Shown piece by piece: positions 26,163 through 35,476 of a stretch of DNA of 64,000 nucleotides. The stretch lies in contig NZ_JFCQ01000021.1 in NCBI RefSeq assembly GCF_000738265.1, positions 35,919 through 99,918 of the forward strand, written 5' to 3'. The notes beneath the pieces are model-generated. The model saw only the letters and a list, made by a program, of their open reading frames with translations, had not been told where the DNA came from and did no database searches. The DNA comes from Corynebacterium jeikeium. Its GTDB lineage: Bacteria > Actinomycetota > Actinomycetes > Mycobacteriales > Mycobacteriaceae. The position numbers were made by a program, and so were the translations under genes. Numbering within the stretch: the stretch's first letter is position 1; each line of letters opens with the position of its first letter.

Positions 26163-29100
26163 GTGAACAAAGATGGAGTGGTGACTTCTGAGCAAGAGAG
26201 GGAAGACCTACCGGCTAGCCCTTCGGTCGGGCAGCGCGGACGTTTCCGCGCCACCCAACCGCCCGCGCTAGCGCCGAAGAAAGACCGCGCCACGGCTGGA
26301 ATGCCGACGGACGGGGACGGGGCGTCCCAAAGCTCCCCAGAGGTACCCCCGACCTCCCGCGACGGTGTGCACGGCGCTGCAGCGCCCGGCACGGCCAGCG
26401 CGACAGCAGCCAGCACAGCGGTGGCCAACACAGCGGTGGCCAACAGAGCGAGCGACGACACGAGCGGCACCAGCAGCTCCAACAGCACCGGCGCCAACGA
26501 GAGCAACGACGGCAAGCAGAGCGACGAGCAGATCGTGCGCGCCGGCGGCTCCATGGCGATTGCCACCCTGATCAGCCGCATCACGGGCTTCCTGCGCACG
26601 GTGTTCATCGCCTCCGCGCTGGGTGGCGCGGTGGCCAGTGCGTTCAACACGGCCAATACACTGCCGAACCTGGTGACGGAGCTGGTGCTCGGCGCCGTGC
26701 TGACCTCCCTGGTGGTGCCCGTGCTGGTGCGCGCCGAGAAGGAAGACGCGGACCGGGGCGAGGCCTTCATACGAAGACTTTTGACGCTCACGTTCTCGCT
26801 GACCGTCGTCATCACCCTGGTCTCCGTGGCGTGTGCCCCGCTGCTGGTGCGCATGAGCCTGGATTCCGAGGGTCACGTGAACATCGGCATGTCCACGGCC
26901 TTCGCCTACCTGGTGCTGCCGCAGATCATGTTCTACGCGATGTTTGCGGTGTTCATGGCGATCCTCAACACCAAGGGAGTGTTCAAGCCCGGCGCGTGGG
27001 CGCCCGTGGCCAACAACGTGGTCACGCTCGGGGTGTTGGGGCTGTACATGTTCCTGCCGCGGGATACGAAGCTGCAGCCCACCGACAACGTGACGATCAC
27101 CGACCCGCACGTGCTGCTGCTGGGCCTGGGCACCACCGCGGGCGTGGTGATGCAGGCGTTGATCATGGTTCCCTACCTGCGCAAGGCCGGCATTAACCTG
27201 CGCCCGCTGTGGGGTATCGACGAGCGCCTGAAGTCCTTCGGCGGCATGGCCATCGCCATCGTGGTGTACGTGGCGATCTCCCAGGTCGGTTGGCTGCTGA
27301 ACAACCGCATCGCCTCCGACACGTGGGAGGTCGCGCCGACTATCTACATGCAGGCCTGGCAGTTGCTGCAGATGCCTTATGGCGTGATCGGCGTGACGTT
27401 GCTGACGGCCGTCATGCCCCGCCTGTCCCGCAACGCCGCGGAGGGCGACGACAAGGCCGTGGTGCGCGACCTGACCGTCGCCTCCAAGCTGACGATGCTG
27501 GCGATGGTGCCGATCATCGTGTTCTTCACCTGCTTCGGCACCCTGATTTCCGCTGCACTGTTTGCCTACAAGGAGTTCTCCCTGGAGGACGCGAACGTGC
27601 TGGGCTGGACCATCAGCTTCTCCGCGTTCACCCTGATTCCCTATGCGCTGGTTCTGCTGCACCTGCGCGTGTTCTACGCCCGCGAGGAAGTCTGGACCCC
27701 CACCTTCATCATTGCCGGCATTACCGCCACGAAGCTGACCTTCGCCTACATCGCCCCGCTGATCGCCACCGAGCCGCGCCTGGTTGTGGTGCTGCTGGGT
27801 GCAGCGAATGGTCTGGGTTTTATGGCTGGCGCGATTATCGGCGACCGGCTGCTGCGGCGTTCCCTGGGTGACCTGCAGTTCCGCAAAGTGACGATGACGG
27901 TGCTGTGGGCACTGGGTTCTTCGCTGATCGGCGCGCTGATCGCGTGGCGAGTGGATGTGCTGCTGGTGAAGTTCGCTTTCCAGACCCCCGCCAACCCGTG
28001 GTTCGTCGTTCGCCTGTTGATCTCCGGTGTACTGTTCCTGGCCGTCACGGGGCTGATTCTGGTGCGCGCACCGTTGCCGGAGATCCAGACCTTGGTGGGC
28101 GCCCTGTCGCGCATTCCGGGTCTGTCGCGGGTTCTTCCTTCTCGACGCCCACTTCCCAGCGACGAACTTCCCAGCGAAGACGACCAGCCCCGTCGCCTGT
28201 CCGCCCAGGAGCTGGCTGCCCGCGAGGCAATTGCTCTGGACCACATGATGGCTGGTGTGGCGCTGCCGCCTTTGGCGGCGGGCGGGGTGCGCGGTCCGCG
28301 CTTGGTGCCGGGAGCTCCGCTGCTGGAAGGCCGCTATCGCCTGTTGGCCGACCACGGCGGTTGGTCCGCTGCCCGCTTCTGGCAGGGCCGCGAGCTGGCC
28401 ACGGGCGACATTGTGGGTCTGACCATTATGGATCCGGTGGCCTACGCCCGCTCGCAGGTCGATCCGGGAGTTTCGGTACCCGTGAATGGTGCGTTGGTGG
28501 CGCGTGCGAAGGACGAGATGCTGCGCCGCTCGGCGAAGCTGAAGCAATTTGATATCGCCGGTATGGCGCAGGTCAACCGCGTGATTGATTACGGCAACCT
28601 GGTCATCATCGTCTCCCGCTGGGTGCAAGGTTCGCCGCTGACGAAGGTCGCGGAGGGGCAGCCGGAGCCGTTGGCTGCGGCGTTTGCCGTGGCTTCCCTG
28701 GCAGACGCTGCCGCGACGGCGGAGGATAACGGCACCGCGCTGGGTCTGGATCACCGCGACCGTGTGCGCATCGGCACTGATGGCGCGGCCGTGCTGGCGT
28801 TCCCGGGCGTGCTGCCCAGCGATAGTACGGCCAAGGACGCGCGCGGCGTGGCCGTCGCGCTGCGACTGCTGCTGGAACACGTCCCCTACGAGGAGGTCCC
28901 GGAGGACCTCACCCGGATCTACAAGAAGATTCACGAGCTGGATGGCGAGAAGGTCGAGCCGGAGGGCCTGCGACTGGCAGCCCAGCGCCTGCGCGAGCTG
29001 AAGTCCGGCAAGCTGTCGATCCAGGAGGACGATACTCCGGATCCGAGCGCACGCTCCGGCTTTGGTGCCCAGGGCAACCGTCCGATCGGCATGGCGGCTG

Positions 29101-30089
29101 CGGCAGCAATCGCTTTCATCTCTGTCGTGATCGTGGCGGCACTTGTGGCGGCTGTGATCAGTGTGGTCGGCGGCGACCGGAAGGATTCTCCTCTGTCCCC
29201 GGATTCGCTGCGGCAGGGTGCCCAGGCGGTGCGCGGGGTGGATCCGGCGAACGTGCCGATGGTCAAGCCTGCCGAGTGGCTGCCCGCGGACGTGGACTGG
29301 CCGCTGGATAGGCCGGACCTTGCACGGCTAATTACCGATGGGGATCCGCAGACCTTCTGGCAATCCAACCCGTCGGAGGTTCAGCTGGGTGGCGAGCCCG
29401 GCACCACGAAGCCCGGTATTGGCCTTTTGATGACGCTGCCTCAAGGCACCGCTCTGTCGCAGGTTCAGCTCCGCGGCCTGACCCGTGGAACCACCCTGGA
29501 ACTGCGCTTGGCAAAGGCCGATAACAACGGCCGACTGACCTCACTGGACCAGACTCAGCTGCTGAAGGAGGTCAAGGCGGATTCCGAGGACATGACCGTG
29601 GATCTGGCGGGCACCGGAAACTCTGGCTGGGGTGCTCCGGCGGCGCCCCGTGGTGGGGAAGCGGGCTCTGCTAACCCGGAGGCCAACGGGGAGGATGCAG
29701 AAAGCGCCAAGGAAAAGGGCATTTACGATACCGACAAGGTCAGCGCTGCCAAGGGCGATCGACTTCTGATCTGGATCACCGGTTTGCCGGTGCCCAAGTC
29801 CGCCACGCTGGCTGAGGTCTCCGCAACCGGCAACTGGGCCTCCCGGGTGGATAGTGGTGAAGGAAGCACGGATGCCACCGACACCGACGCCCCAGACACG
29901 AATGCCCCAGACACGAATGCCACCGGCTCAAACACCACCACGAAACCGGAAAATTCCAGCAACGCTCCGTCCCCGCAGCGCAACCAGCCGGGCCAACCTG
30001 GCCAGCGCATTCAGCCGGGCCAGCCCGCGCAACCCGCACAGCCTGCACAACCCGGCCAGCCGGGCCAGCAGCTGCAGCCCATCCGCTAG
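26163..30089 (+). CDS. murJ: Lipid II flippase MurJ fused to a pseudokinase and extracellular domain
   Basis: A 1308-residue protein like mycobacterial MviN (Rv3910). Residues 1-120 are a Ser/Thr/Ala-rich tail. The MurJ core with about 14 helices spans roughly 125-640 (ATLISRITGFLRTVFIASALG; AWQLLQMPYGVIGVTLLTAVMPRLSRNA), moving lipid II across the membrane. A kinase-like domain follows (about 710-940; LLEGRYRLLADHGGWSAARFWQGRELA) without the HRD and DFG catalytic motifs, thus a pseudokinase. Then comes one helix (about 977-1000) and an outer domain with a discoidin-like pattern (LITDGDPQTFWQSNPSEVQL), ending in a Pro/Gln-rich tail. In M. tuberculosis the pseudokinase binds FhaA after phosphorylation by PknB. 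The start is GTG 26163. Confidence 0.94.
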   Translation: MNKDGVVTSEQEREDLPASPSVGQRGRFRATQPPALAPKKDRATAGMPTDGDGASQSSPEVPPTSRDGVHGAAAPGTASATAASTAVANTAVANRASDDTSGTSSSNSTGANESNDGKQSDEQIVRAGGSMAIATLISRITGFLRTVFIASALGGAVASAFNTANTLPNLVTELVLGAVLTSLVVPVLVRAEKEDADRGEAFIRRLLTLTFSLTVVITLVSVACAPLLVRMSLDSEGHVNIGMSTAFAYLVLPQIMFYAMFAVFMAILNTKGVFKPGAWAPVANNVVTLGVLGLYMFLPRDTKLQPTDNVTITDPHVLLLGLGTTAGVVMQALIMVPYLRKAGINLRPLWGIDERLKSFGGMAIAIVVYVAISQVGWLLNNRIASDTWEVAPTIYMQAWQLLQMPYGVIGVTLLTAVMPRLSRNAAEGDDKAVVRDLTVASKLTMLAMVPIIVFFTCFGTLISAALFAYKEFSLEDANVLGWTISFSAFTLIPYALVLLHLRVFYAREEVWTPTFIIAGITATKLTFAYIAPLIATEPRLVVVLLGAANGLGFMAGAIIGDRLLRRSLGDLQFRKVTMTVLWALGSSLIGALIAWRVDVLLVKFAFQTPANPWFVVRLLISGVLFLAVTGLILVRAPLPEIQTLVGALSRIPGLSRVLPSRRPLPSDELPSEDDQPRRLSAQELAAREAIALDHMMAGVALPPLAAGGVRGPRLVPGAPLLEGRYRLLADHGGWSAARFWQGRELATGDIVGLTIMDPVAYARSQVDPGVSVPVNGALVARAKDEMLRRSAKLKQFDIAGMAQVNRVIDYGNLVIIVSRWVQGSPLTKVAEGQPEPLAAAFAVASLADAAATAEDNGTALGLDHRDRVRIGTDGAAVLAFPGVLPSDSTAKDARGVAVALRLLLEHVPYEEVPEDLTRIYKKIHELDGEKVEPEGLRLAAQRLRELKSGKLSIQEDDTPDPSARSGFGAQGNRPIGMAAAAAIAFISVVIVAALVAAVISVVGGDRKDSPLSPDSLRQGAQAVRGVDPANVPMVKPAEWLPADVDWPLDRPDLARLITDGDPQTFWQSNPSEVQLGGEPGTTKPGIGLLMTLPQGTALSQVQLRGLTRGTTLELRLAKADNNGRLTSLDQTQLLKEVKADSEDMTVDLAGTGNSGWGAPAAPRGGEAGSANPEANGEDAESAKEKGIYDTDKVSAAKGDRLLIWITGLPVPKSATLAEVSATGNWASRVDSGEGSTDATDTDAPDTNAPDTNATGSNTTTKPENSSNAPSPQRNQPGQPGQRIQPGQPAQPAQPAQPGQPGQQLQPIR

Positions 30090-30113
30090 CTCCCGGAGCT
30101 CATAGCGCATCAC

Positions 30114-30155
30114 GGCGCCTGCCTCAACTGTGAAGTTCACATTGAGGCAGGCGCC
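30114..30155. terminator. Strong hairpin between murJ and sigM
   Basis: GGCGCCTGCCTCAA (30114-30127) and TTGAGGCAGGCGCC (30142-30155) form a perfect 14-bp stem, and the loop contains the further palindrome TGTGAAGTTCACA. There is no T-run, so it may be an atypical terminator or a bidirectional barrier. Confidence 0.7.
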
Positions 30156-30163
30156 GTTGCCAG

Positions 30164-30172
30164 TTATCCACA
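30164..30172 (+). other. DnaA box upstream of sigM
   Basis: A perfect TTATCCACA 9-mer, the same sequence as the boxes at oriC, sits about 100 bp before the sigM start and 11 kb from dnaA. It could let DnaA act on sigM transcription or may be chance. Confidence 0.5.
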
Positions 30173-30268
30173 GCCTCAGACTTTCGAACCCCCAAGTCAC
30201 CCCGCAGTGAATAGAGTGTTGGACACGGGGGCGCAACCGCCCCGGCTGAAAGATTTTGGGGGAAGAGG

Positions 30269-30883
30269 ATGCAGGGGGCGTCAAGAACAAAAATGGGTAA
30301 GACACCAGCAACAATGCAGTCGGACCACGAGCTACTCCAGGGCCACAACGAGGGGCAACCCGGCGCGTTTCGGGAGCTGATCGATAGGCACCAGCGGACT
30401 CTGTGGTGGGCCCTGCGGCGCGTGAATGTGCCGGAGGCGCACCAGATGGATGTCTACCAAGAAGGTTTGCTGCGGGTGCATCGTTTTGCCGCGCGCTTCA
30501 ACGGCGATCGCTCAGCCAGCGTGGGCACGTGGATGGCGGTGATTATGCGCAACGCCGCGATCTCTTACATGCAGCGCTATAGCCGCGAAGCGCAGCCGGG
30601 GCGCGAGGATTTCAGCGAACGCACTCGCACCCTGCCGGCCGTGGGGATGCGCGAGGAGGCAACGGTCGCGCGGCTCGATGTGCACCGTAGCCTGCGGCAA
30701 CTTACGCCCGAGATGCGGGACGTGATGGTGCTGACCGAGATCCGAGGGATGAGCGAGGCCGCGGTCGCCGAACAGTTGGGCATTCCAGTGGGCACCGTTA
30801 AGTCACGGAAAAACCGAGCCAGGCGAATCATGTGCCAGCATCTCGGCGGGGCAGAGGAATACGGCGTGGCCGTAGCCGGTTAG
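30269..30883 (+). CDS. sigM: ECF RNA polymerase sigma factor SigM
   Basis: A 204-residue ECF sigma factor. Region 2 reads [42 protein letters not shown] with [20 protein letters not shown]; region 4 has [42 protein letters not shown]. In C. glutamicum SigM controls disulfide-stress genes including the adjacent trxB and trxA. The frame starts at ATG 30269 after GGGGGAAGAGG; ATG 30314 is an alternative. Unlike M. tuberculosis, no anti-sigma gene lies between sigM and trxB: only 38 bp separate them. Confidence 0.92.
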   Translation: MQGASRTKMGKTPATMQSDHELLQGHNEGQPGAFRELIDRHQRTLWWALRRVNVPEAHQMDVYQEGLLRVHRFAARFNGDRSASVGTWMAVIMRNAAISYMQRYSREAQPGREDFSERTRTLPAVGMREEATVARLDVHRSLRQLTPEMRDVMVLTEIRGMSEAAVAEQLGIPVGTVKSRKNRARRIMCQHLGGAEEYGVAVAG

Positions 30884-30921
30884 ACTGGGGTGAACTACAT
30901 CCTCGACCTCAAAGGACAGAC

Positions 30922-31935
30922 ATGAACCAACCATTCCTGCAGGCCAGTGGCATTCTCAATAGCAATTCGGAGAATTCTCCCGGTGCGGAGGGCGACCAGG
31001 GCAATAGCGAAGCTGGCAAGGTTCACGATGTCATCATCATCGGCTCTGGCCCGGCCGGCTACACCGCTGCCGTCTACGCGGCGCGCGCCGAGCTAAACCC
31101 GCTGGTCTTTGAGGGTATCGAATATGGCGGACTGCTGATGCAGACCACCGAGGTAGAGAACTTCCCCGGTTTCCAAAAGGGCATCATGGGCCCGGACCTG
31201 ATGGAGGAGATGCGGGCCCAGGCAGAGCGCTTCGGCGCTGACCTGCGCCAGGAGGAAGTGGAAAAGGTCGACCTCTCCGGCGAGATCAAGAAGGTGTGGG
31301 TTTACGGTGAGGAATACCAGGCCCGGGCAGTGATCCTGGCCACCGGTGCTGCCCCGCGTTATCTGCACGTCCCCGGCGAGCAGGAGATGCTGGGCCGCGG
31401 CGTATCCGCCTGTGCAACGTGTGATGGGTTCTTCTTCAAGGAAAAGCAGATCGCCGTCGTCGGTGGTGGCGATTCCGCGATGGAGGAAGCCGACTTCCTA
31501 ACGAAGTTCGGCGAGACCGTCACCATCATTCACCGTCGCGACGAATTCCGCGCCTCCAAGATCATGGAGGAGCGCGCCCGTAACAACCCGAAGATCAAGT
31601 TCCTGACCAACGCAAAGGTCGTCGAGGTCAAGGGCGACAAGTCCGTGGAGACCCTGGTGGTCGAAGACACGCAGACCGGCGAGCGCAAAGATGTCCCGAT
31701 GGATGCAATGTTCGTAGCCATCGGCCATGACCCGCGCACTGCCATCTTTGAGGGGCAGGTTGAACTACAGGACAATGGGTATGTGAAGGTCGACGAGCCC
31801 TCCACCCGCACCAGCCTGCCCGGCGTATTTGCCGCGGGCGACCTGGTTGACTCTCACTACCAGCAGGCCATCACCGCCGCCGGCTCTGGCTGCCGCGCTG
31901 CGCTGGACGCCGAGGCTTACCTCGCCGCCCTGTAG
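30922..31935 (+). CDS. trxB: Thioredoxin reductase
   Basis: A 337-residue FAD/NADPH enzyme that reduces thioredoxin. FAD motif [18 protein letters not shown], redox motif [10 protein letters not shown] (CATC), NADPH motif [15 protein letters not shown], and C-terminal FAD motif [31 protein letters not shown] are all intact. The first 35 residues are a Ser/Asn-rich extension ([16 protein letters not shown]). ATG 30922 has AAAGGACAG upstream. It forms the sigM-trxB-trxA block; trxA starts 129 bp later with a region that may hold its own promoter. Confidence 0.96.
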   Translation: MNQPFLQASGILNSNSENSPGAEGDQGNSEAGKVHDVIIIGSGPAGYTAAVYAARAELNPLVFEGIEYGGLLMQTTEVENFPGFQKGIMGPDLMEEMRAQAERFGADLRQEEVEKVDLSGEIKKVWVYGEEYQARAVILATGAAPRYLHVPGEQEMLGRGVSACATCDGFFFKEKQIAVVGGGDSAMEEADFLTKFGETVTIIHRRDEFRASKIMEERARNNPKIKFLTNAKVVEVKGDKSVETLVVEDTQTGERKDVPMDAMFVAIGHDPRTAIFEGQVELQDNGYVKVDEPSTRTSLPGVFAAGDLVDSHYQQAITAAGSGCRAALDAEAYLAAL

Positions 31936-32064
31936 CTGGTCGCGCTGCGCCCATTTGATCACCTTTAGGTAACTTTCGCCGTTCGGTCATAAGATATCTA
32001 CCTGTTGCAGGGTAACCTCCAACCTAAGGAAAATAGCGCTCTAACCAGGAGGTTTATCTCCATC

Positions 32065-32388
32065 ATGTCCGAGATCCTAAACGTTACCGAGGCAACCTTT
32101 AAGTCCGATGTCGTGGAATCCGCGCAGCCGGTTCTTGTCGACTTTTGGGCCGACTGGTGCCGCCCTTGCCTAGCTATGACGCCCATTCTCGACGAACTGG
32201 CAGCGGAATTCGATGGCAAGGCGACAATCGCCAAAGTGAACATCGATGACGAGCGCGTGCTGGGCGCCATGTTCCAAGTGATGTCTATCCCCGCCCTTAT
32301 GGTTTTCAAGGACGGTAAGAAGGTCGCGGAGTTTAGCGGTGCACATAGTAAGGACACGCTGAAGGCGGCCATCGAGCAGCAGCTGTAG
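32065..32388 (+). CDS. trxA: Thioredoxin with WCRPC active site
   Basis: A 107-residue thioredoxin. The fold motifs VLVDFWADWC, PILDELAAEF, KVNIDDERVLGAMFQVMSIPALMVFKDGKKV and the cis-Pro (SIPA) are intact. The active site reads WCRPC where the family has WCGPC; an Arg at this position should raise the redox potential or alter partner choice. ATG 32065 follows AGGAGG about 12 bases upstream; an in-frame extension to 32005 has no family match. It pairs with trxB as electron acceptor. Confidence 0.94.
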   Translation: MSEILNVTEATFKSDVVESAQPVLVDFWADWCRPCLAMTPILDELAAEFDGKATIAKVNIDDERVLGAMFQVMSIPALMVFKDGKKVAEFSGAHSKDTLKAAIEQQL

Positions 32389-32514
32389 AACACGCTTGAC
32401 CAGCATCTAAAGCGGATTGGCGCAATTATCCCTAGAATTGCACCTATGGTTGACCCCCGTTGGCGTTAAGGGCGCCAGCGGTTCTGTGTCACCGCAAGAC
32501 TTTGAAGAATTGGA

Positions 32515-33714
32515 GTGTTGAACCCAGTGGATCGTTTGTTTCTCCACGCCGGCGACCGTAGCCCGCGCGTCGCTGAGGTCCGTGGCACCTTGGCGCGCCT
32601 CGGGCTGCTCGAAGGGTACGAGGGAGACACCACCGGCAGTAAAGCGCAACGCTGGACCAGCGCCGAGGAGTTCTTCGATGACGAGCTGGTCGAGGCGCTG
32701 AAAGCTTTTCAGCAGCAGCGTGGCATCATCGCCGACGGAACCATCACTCCGGGCACGCTGCGAGCGCTGCGAGAGGCCTCCTACACGCTGGGGGCCCGTG
32801 TGTTGTCGCTGCAGAGCAATCAGTTCGTGGGGGATGACGTCGCGCAGCTGCAGACTCAGCTACACGACCTTGGCTTCTACACCAGCCGCGTGGACGGCCA
32901 CTTCGGTCCCCGTACACACTCCGCTGTCGTTAACTACCAGCTGAACTACGGGCTGACGAACGACGGAGTTGTGGGTCCAGATACTCTGCGGGCGCTTTCT
33001 TACCTCGGTCGTCGGATTACTGGGGGATCCCCACAATCTATTCGTGAGAAGGAACAGATCCGTTCCGCGGGCCCACAGCTCACGGGTAAGCGAGTTGTCA
33101 TCGACCCCGGCCTTGGCGGTTCGAGCAAGGGATACATCGTTGATGGACCCTACGGTCAAATCTCCGAGGAGGAGATTCTCTGGGATTTGGCTGGTCGCGT
33201 AGAGGGTCGCATGATTTCCGCGGGAATGGAAACTATCCTTTCCCGCCCACGATCGGCAAACCCCACTAATCAGGATCGCGCGAATATTGCGAATGCTTTC
33301 GGCGCAGACGTGATGATCTCCCTGCGCACTGACATTTATCCGAACGCGAAAGCCAATGGCGCGGCCACCTTCTACTTCGGTTCTTTGACGGGGTACTCGT
33401 CCATGGTGGGTGAGAAGCTGTCTGGGTTCATTCAGCGTGAAATCGTCGCCCGAACCCCGCTACAGAACTGCTATAACCACGGCCAAACCTGGGATATTCT
33501 GCGGCTAACGAGCATGCCGACCGTCCAGGTTGTACCGGGTTACCTCACCAGCCCAAAGGATGTGCAGATCCTCAGCGATCCTGCGATGCGTGACACCATC
33601 GCCGAAGCGATCGTCGTAGCTGTGAAGCGCCTCTACCTGCTGGATAAGGATGTCCACGCGACCGGCACATTCAGCTTTGTGGAGCTGCTACAGGAAGAGC
33701 TTCCGCATAAGTAG
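32515..33714 (+). CDS. cwlM: CwlM-type amidase-fold regulator, catalytic residues lost
   Basis: A 399-residue protein. Two peptidoglycan-binding (PG_binding_1) repeats at about 10-80 and 90-160 (VAQLQTQLHDLGFYTSRVDGHFG) precede an Amidase_3 fold (190-380). There is no signal peptide, so it is cytosolic. The amidase motif DPGHGG is DPGLGG here (Leu 200), the second zinc His (SLHAD) is Arg (SLRTD, residue 271), and the catalytic Glu near residue 340 is missing (VVPGYL). In M. tuberculosis CwlM is a PknB substrate that activates MurA rather than an enzyme in the wall. GTG 32515, TTG 32518 or GTG 32527 could be the start. The 3' end overlaps the convergent next gene by 27 bp. Confidence 0.92.
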   Translation: MLNPVDRLFLHAGDRSPRVAEVRGTLARLGLLEGYEGDTTGSKAQRWTSAEEFFDDELVEALKAFQQQRGIIADGTITPGTLRALREASYTLGARVLSLQSNQFVGDDVAQLQTQLHDLGFYTSRVDGHFGPRTHSAVVNYQLNYGLTNDGVVGPDTLRALSYLGRRITGGSPQSIREKEQIRSAGPQLTGKRVVIDPGLGGSSKGYIVDGPYGQISEEEILWDLAGRVEGRMISAGMETILSRPRSANPTNQDRANIANAFGADVMISLRTDIYPNAKANGAATFYFGSLTGYSSMVGEKLSGFIQREIVARTPLQNCYNHGQTWDILRLTSMPTVQVVPGYLTSPKDVQILSDPAMRDTIAEAIVVAVKRLYLLDKDVHATGTFSFVELLQEELPHK

Positions 33715-34578
33715 GTTCCCAACAGGTCTGGAGGCCTGCTTTCCACCGATTACCGTGGATAGGCGCTCTGGACCATTAACCTGGACGTGGTCTTCCTCCG
33801 CAAAATCTCCAAAGAGGGAATGCGAGCCGCCGATTTCCAAGCGGTAACGGGGGAACGTGCTGTGATTCCTGACTACCTTGAATCCCTCCGCCTCGAGGAT
33901 GTCCTCCGAGAGCATCGGGGCGTAATCTAGAACATCCTCATCTGGATCGGGCGTCTCCGTACCTGCTTCCCATCCCCGGTAAGACTCGGGTACGTACTTC
34001 AGCGACTCCAAGGCGCTGTACTCTTTGGGAGCCTTTTCTACTGCAGTATCGTCCACGGGATTGCTGGCGCTTAGGTCACGCGCCTCAAACGCGCCCGCGC
34101 CCTCCAGCTGGTGCATCAGTTCCTCATCAAGCTCCTCAACCCGCGCAAAGGACTCGATCGCCTTGATTCCGCGACGATGCGCCTCCGTAATTACCGTATC
34201 GATGAGCTGATGCTCCAGGTAGAGACCCATATACGGCAGCGCCACGTGAACGGTACTGAGAAGGATCGCGTCTGGCGAGATAGGAGCCGTCGGCAACTTC
34301 TCGATTCCCTGCATATATCTAGCGGGTGCAAAGAATACCGTCGCAGCCGGCACTTTGCGCGTACCTGCATCTCCAGTCCCAACAAAAGCGGTGTAGCCAC
34401 AAATTCCCCACTCCATGAGGACCTTCTGCAACCAAATCTGCTTATCGAAACTTGGATCATTGCAACTTTGGTGCCCATTCCCGTATCCCGCCGGAAACTC
34501 CCAGAATGTCGAAGTAGACGCGCTGGCTTCAATGTCCGCGGAGCACTGTGGGGTAATAGCCCGAATGCTTATATCCAT
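33688..34578 (-). CDS. GNAT-like conserved hypothetical (Rv3916c-type)
   Basis: A 296-residue protein starting at ATG 34578 with AAAGGAG upstream. Between cwlM and parB in Corynebacteriales this slot is held by a GNAT-fold protein (Rv3916c), and the pattern here (CGYTAFVG...ATVFFAPARYM, DAILLSTVHVALPYMGLYLEHQLIDTVITEAHRRGIKAIESFAR) fits an acetyltransferase domain with its pantetheine-binding region. The C-terminus ends in EILEAEGFKVVRNHSTFPRYRLEI-like sequence (here DILEAEGFKVV). No substrate is known. It converges on cwlM with overlapping 3' ends. Nothing else unusual. Confidence 0.82.
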   Translation of the reverse strand: MDISIRAITPQCSADIEASASTSTFWEFPAGYGNGHQSCNDPSFDKQIWLQKVLMEWGICGYTAFVGTGDAGTRKVPAATVFFAPARYMQGIEKLPTAPISPDAILLSTVHVALPYMGLYLEHQLIDTVITEAHRRGIKAIESFARVEELDEELMHQLEGAGAFEARDLSASNPVDDTAVEKAPKEYSALESLKYVPESYRGWEAGTETPDPDEDVLDYAPMLSEDILEAEGFKVVRNHSTFPRYRLEIGGSHSLFGDFAEEDHVQVNGPERLSTVIGGKQASRPVGNLLMRKLFL

Positions 34579-34879
34579 AGTGCTCCTTTCTCTTTGTCTT
34601 CCTCGGTGGGATAGTGGTGCTCTTCCTAGAGGGCCGCATCGCGGAACCGTACACAAGCAGGAAATACCCTGGTCAACGGCGAGTCGTCACGGTGCGTCAC
34701 CACTGGGCAGGGGAAAAGCAACTAGCGAAGTGGTATACGAGGTCTATGGTCCTGAAGCGGGCTCATCTACGGAAATCCTATAGGGCGGCGCTGTGCTCCG
34801 TGGCAAAACGGTGTAGTTCGAAAAATTAGACCCGATGTTTCACGTGAAACATCGGGCTCTTTAGCAGGTTCAGGGGACT
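34579..34879. other. Intergenic region with parS
   Basis: A 300-bp gap between the GNAT-like gene and the nitroreductase gene on the same strand. I see no gene in it. It ends with the parS hairpin at 34831-34856, whose right flank GGGCTCTTTA gives it terminator character for transcripts running rightward. Confidence 0.6.
34836..34851. promoter_or_regulatory. parS site 1
   Basis: Perfect 16-bp palindrome TGTTTCACGTGAAACA, the conserved ParB-binding site. It is extended by flanking CCGA/TCGG into a 24-bp stem. Confidence 0.97.
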
Positions 34880-35461
34880 CTAGTACTTGTCATCCACTCG
34901 ACGGCTAATTGCACGGCCCGGGTGCTCCGGATCTTCGTCGGCGTAACCAGCAGCAATTACTAGCGCAATCGAGCGGTCGTCACGCCCCTCCAAGCCGATT
35001 GCTTTCTTAACCCCGTCCTCGTTCCAACCCGTGGTTGGGGAGGTAGAGAGCCCTTGCTCCTGGGCAGCGAGAAGAAGGAAGCCCGCCACCAACATCGCAT
35101 CGCGGATACCGATTTCTCGTAGCTTCGCAGCAGACGCCGAACCATTAAAGCCACGTACCTTCTCCGTTAGTTCAGCACCGAGGATTTCCTCTGCATCCTC
35201 GGGTACCACCTCCGAACGGCCGACAACGACGAAGACTACCGGCGCATCGAGGAACTGTTGCTGTCCGGAAGCATCGAAGATTGCCTGTTTAACGGCTTGA
35301 TCACGTACAACGACCAGGTCGCGCATCTGCGCATTGAATGCACTCGGAGCCTCTAATGCGTTATTTACTATAAGATCCAGAGTTTCATCCGGGATCGGGG
35401 CATCTTTGTACTGGCGAGTGGCGCGTCGCTGCGCAATTGCCTCACTTACCGTCAAAGCCAT
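34880..35461 (-). CDS. Nitroreductase-family FMN oxidoreductase
   Basis: A 193-residue protein with the N-terminal nitroreductase pattern AIAQRRATRQYKDAPIPDETLDLIVNNALEAPSAFNAQMRDLVVV (RR-x-R for FMN phosphate, APSAFNxQ), the central DAMLVAGFLLLAAQEQGLSTSPTTGW and C-terminal ALVIAAGYADEDPE. It would use NAD(P)H to reduce nitro or quinone compounds. It ends with AISRRVDDKY. It sits 15 bp downstream of parB on the same strand, an insertion relative to the mycobacterial order, and may be read from the parAB transcript. Confidence 0.92.
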   Translation of the reverse strand: MALTVSEAIAQRRATRQYKDAPIPDETLDLIVNNALEAPSAFNAQMRDLVVVRDQAVKQAIFDASGQQQFLDAPVVFVVVGRSEVVPEDAEEILGAELTEKVRGFNGSASAAKLREIGIRDAMLVAGFLLLAAQEQGLSTSPTTGWNEDGVKKAIGLEGRDDRSIALVIAAGYADEDPEHPGRAISRRVDDKY

Positions 35462-35476
35462 GTTGAGTTATCTCCT

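Noticed and set aside
26268..28934. An 888-codon frame antisense to murJ
   Set aside because: His/Gln/Arg-rich translation typical of antisense frames in GC-rich DNA; the sense strand encodes a clear MurJ.
34614..34829. Short + strand frames between the GNAT-like gene and the nitroreductase gene
   Set aside because: Arg/His-rich translations without a ribosome-binding site or recognisable motif; treated as non-coding.
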